DNA of 39,249 nt from a virus: positions 1 to 39,249 of IMG/VR virus record IMGVR_UViG_3300025120_000172. One strand, 5' to 3'. The notes below the pieces were generated by a model. It had not been told where the DNA came from. It searched no databases and saw only the letters and a list, made by a program, of their open reading frames with translations. Made by a program: the position numbers and the translations under genes. Shown in pieces: positions 38,330-39,249 of this stretch. Every line of letters begins with the position of its first letter. Position 1 is the first letter of the stretch.

Positions 38330-38551
38330 ATGAGTGTAAGCATTAATTTACATACGGTGACTGAAATAGTTGCTGAGAAACCAAGGCGACTGCGCCCAGA
38401 AATCAAAGGGGACAATACATGGATAACTGATATTGTATTCACGCACCGAGACGGGGAAGAACTAACGATTGGTGTATTTGCTGAGTCGGAAGAAGCACTG
38501 TTTGTACATACCGATGGGACTGTTGTAATAACAGGTGACGAAGATGAGTAG
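38330..38551 (+). CDS. Small hypothetical protein, beta-rich
   Basis: 73 residues with a strong ribosome binding site. Alternating strands (MSVSINLHTVTEIVA; TWITDIVFTHRDGEELTIGV; ALFVHTDGTVVITGDEDE) suggest a small beta sandwich or barrel. Overlaps the next gene by 8 bases. No family recognised. Confidence 0.6.
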   Translation: MSVSINLHTVTEIVAEKPRRLRPEIKGDNTWITDIVFTHRDGEELTIGVFAESEEALFVHTDGTVVITGDEDE

Positions 38552-38705
38552 AGGTTGTTGCAACGAATGTGGCTATAAAGCTGATTATATTATTGATAAA
38601 AATAATTATGAAGATAATGGCTATAAAGATTTAGACCAAGTGCCTATAGATAAAATGTTATGTGGCGCTTGTTATGAAGCTGATAAGAAGAGCGAAGATG
38701 AGTAA
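38544..38705 (+). CDS. Small zinc-ribbon protein
   Basis: 53 residues: MSRGCCNECGYKADYIIDKN and later KMLCGACYEADKK. Two Cys pairs (CxxC near residue 6-9 and CxxC near 40-43) give a zinc ribbon with a long acidic spacer. Overlaps both neighbours by 8 bases. Fourth small Cys-pair protein in the window; role unknown. Confidence 0.65.
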   Translation: MSRGCCNECGYKADYIIDKNNYEDNGYKDLDQVPIDKMLCGACYEADKKSEDE

Positions 38706-38973
38706 GCCAACAGAGACTATTGCAGACCTAGTACAGGAGCAAGTCGATAAACTTATGCACAACGAAATAGAAGAAGTGCGTATAGGTGCAGTTACTTACA
38801 TCTGTGACATTATTGCAGATAGTGACCGCCCTAATGATCCGTTCCAAAACCAGATACATATGTTAGTTAACGAGTATCTACATATTATCTACGGCAAAGA
38901 TATAGACCAAGCCCGCAACAATGCGCAGTGGGTCAAATTTGCTTTAGAACAAACTTTTAAAGGGAGAATATAA
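38698..38973 (+). CDS. Small helical hypothetical protein
   Basis: 91 residues from the ATG at 38698, chosen because it overlaps the zinc-ribbon stop as in the neighbouring genes; an ATG at 38662 lies within that gene. Contains ETIADLVQEQVDKLMHNEIE and DPFQNQIHMLVNEYLHIIYG, all helix. Family not known. It ends one base before the next start. Confidence 0.55.
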   Translation: MSKPTETIADLVQEQVDKLMHNEIEEVRIGAVTYICDIIADSDRPNDPFQNQIHMLVNEYLHIIYGKDIDQARNNAQWVKFALEQTFKGRI

Positions 38974-39249
38974 ATGGGAAATAGAGCAGTAATAGCATTT
39001 AAATCAAAACAGTTTGAAAAAGATCAATCGCCCGCCATTTACTTACATTGGAACGGGGGTAGGGATAGCGTAGAAGCTTTTTTACGCGCAGGTAAACGAT
39101 TAGGTATACGAGGTGGTGACCCCACTTATTGTATGGCTCGATTAACACAAGTTATCGGCAACTACTTAGGAGGTACTCTATCACTAGGTGTAGGATGTTA
39201 TGGCAACTTTGGAGATCCAGGAGATAACGGAGTGTACTGGATTAAAAAT
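38974..39249 (+). CDS. Conserved small phage protein, 3' partial
   Basis: The open frame runs from ATG 38974 (AGGGAG upstream) to the window edge, 92 codons without a stop. It begins MGNRAVIAFKSKQFEKDQSP and has IYLHWNGGRDSVEAFLRAGK, then YCMARLTQVIGNYLGG and DNGVYWI. This pattern is known from a widespread family of phage and plasmid proteins of unknown function, usually about 110-150 residues, so little is missing. Confidence 0.75.
   Translation, partial: MGNRAVIAFKSKQFEKDQSPAIYLHWNGGRDSVEAFLRAGKRLGIRGGDPTYCMARLTQVIGNYLGGTLSLGVGCYGNFGDPGDNGVYWIKN

Noticed and set aside
1-39249. Integrase, repressor or attachment site for a temperate life
   Set aside because: No tyrosine or serine recombinase motif, no clear repressor, and no tRNA-like attachment site were seen in this window; the missing part of the genome could still hold them.

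Overview
The window is part of the genome of a tailed double-stranded DNA phage, almost certainly a marine podovirus-type phage of an AT-rich bacterium. The evidence is dense gene packing, stop/start overlaps of 1 to 8 bases, a tail fibre with an S74 chaperone tail, a lysis module, long internal virion proteins, and a self-contained replication module (AEP primase, SF1 and SNF2 helicases, family A DNA polymerase, VRR-NUC nuclease). The mix resembles uncultured marine and HMO-2011/pelagiphage-like podoviruses; that placement is inference. The genome is incomplete: no terminase, portal, major capsid, integrase or RNA polymerase is present, the first gene enters from the left edge and the last runs off the right edge.

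Layout. 1-10369: virion and lysis genes, all + strand: tail fibre, a beta-propeller tail hub candidate, T4-type lysozyme, small very basic proteins, a thermonuclease, a 3TM-type holin, an exported Asn/Thr-repeat protein and a membrane-anchored acidic protein. 10513-19511: six consecutive genes that look like internal virion/ejection proteins. 19508-20950: the only minus-strand gene, an SNF2-type helicase that meets the late genes tail to tail. 20951-21273: an AT-rich intergenic region with repeated ATCTA-W-TAGAT palindromes and outward promoters, the best candidate for a control region or origin. 21274-26708: ssDNA-binding protein candidate, primase, AlkB dioxygenase, zinc ribbon and SF1 helicase. 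26774-31017: a cassette with a SAM methyltransferase, a 5-hmdU DNA kinase helical-domain protein (alpha-glutamyl/putrescinyl-thymine pyrophosphorylase family), a thymidylate synthase/dUMP hydroxymethylase and accessory genes. 31017-34172: PolA, an HTH protein, a zinc-finger protein and VRR-NUC. 34247-39249: DUF932 and many small genes, several with their own promoter and structured leader.

How it fits together. The most interesting content is (a) the 27265-30694 cassette, which suggests that thymine in this phage's DNA is replaced or elaborated through 5-hydroxymethyl-dU, and (b) eight copies of one promoter design, CTTTACTTT with a 17-base (once 18) spacer and TAAAGT-like -10, spread over the early region and mostly coupled to a near-constant ribosome binding site AGAAAGGAGAA. 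Between promoter and gene several leaders contain strong inverted repeats; two intergenic stretches near 37.3-37.8 kb could encode structured RNAs. Everything here is from reading the sequence; no database search was run.
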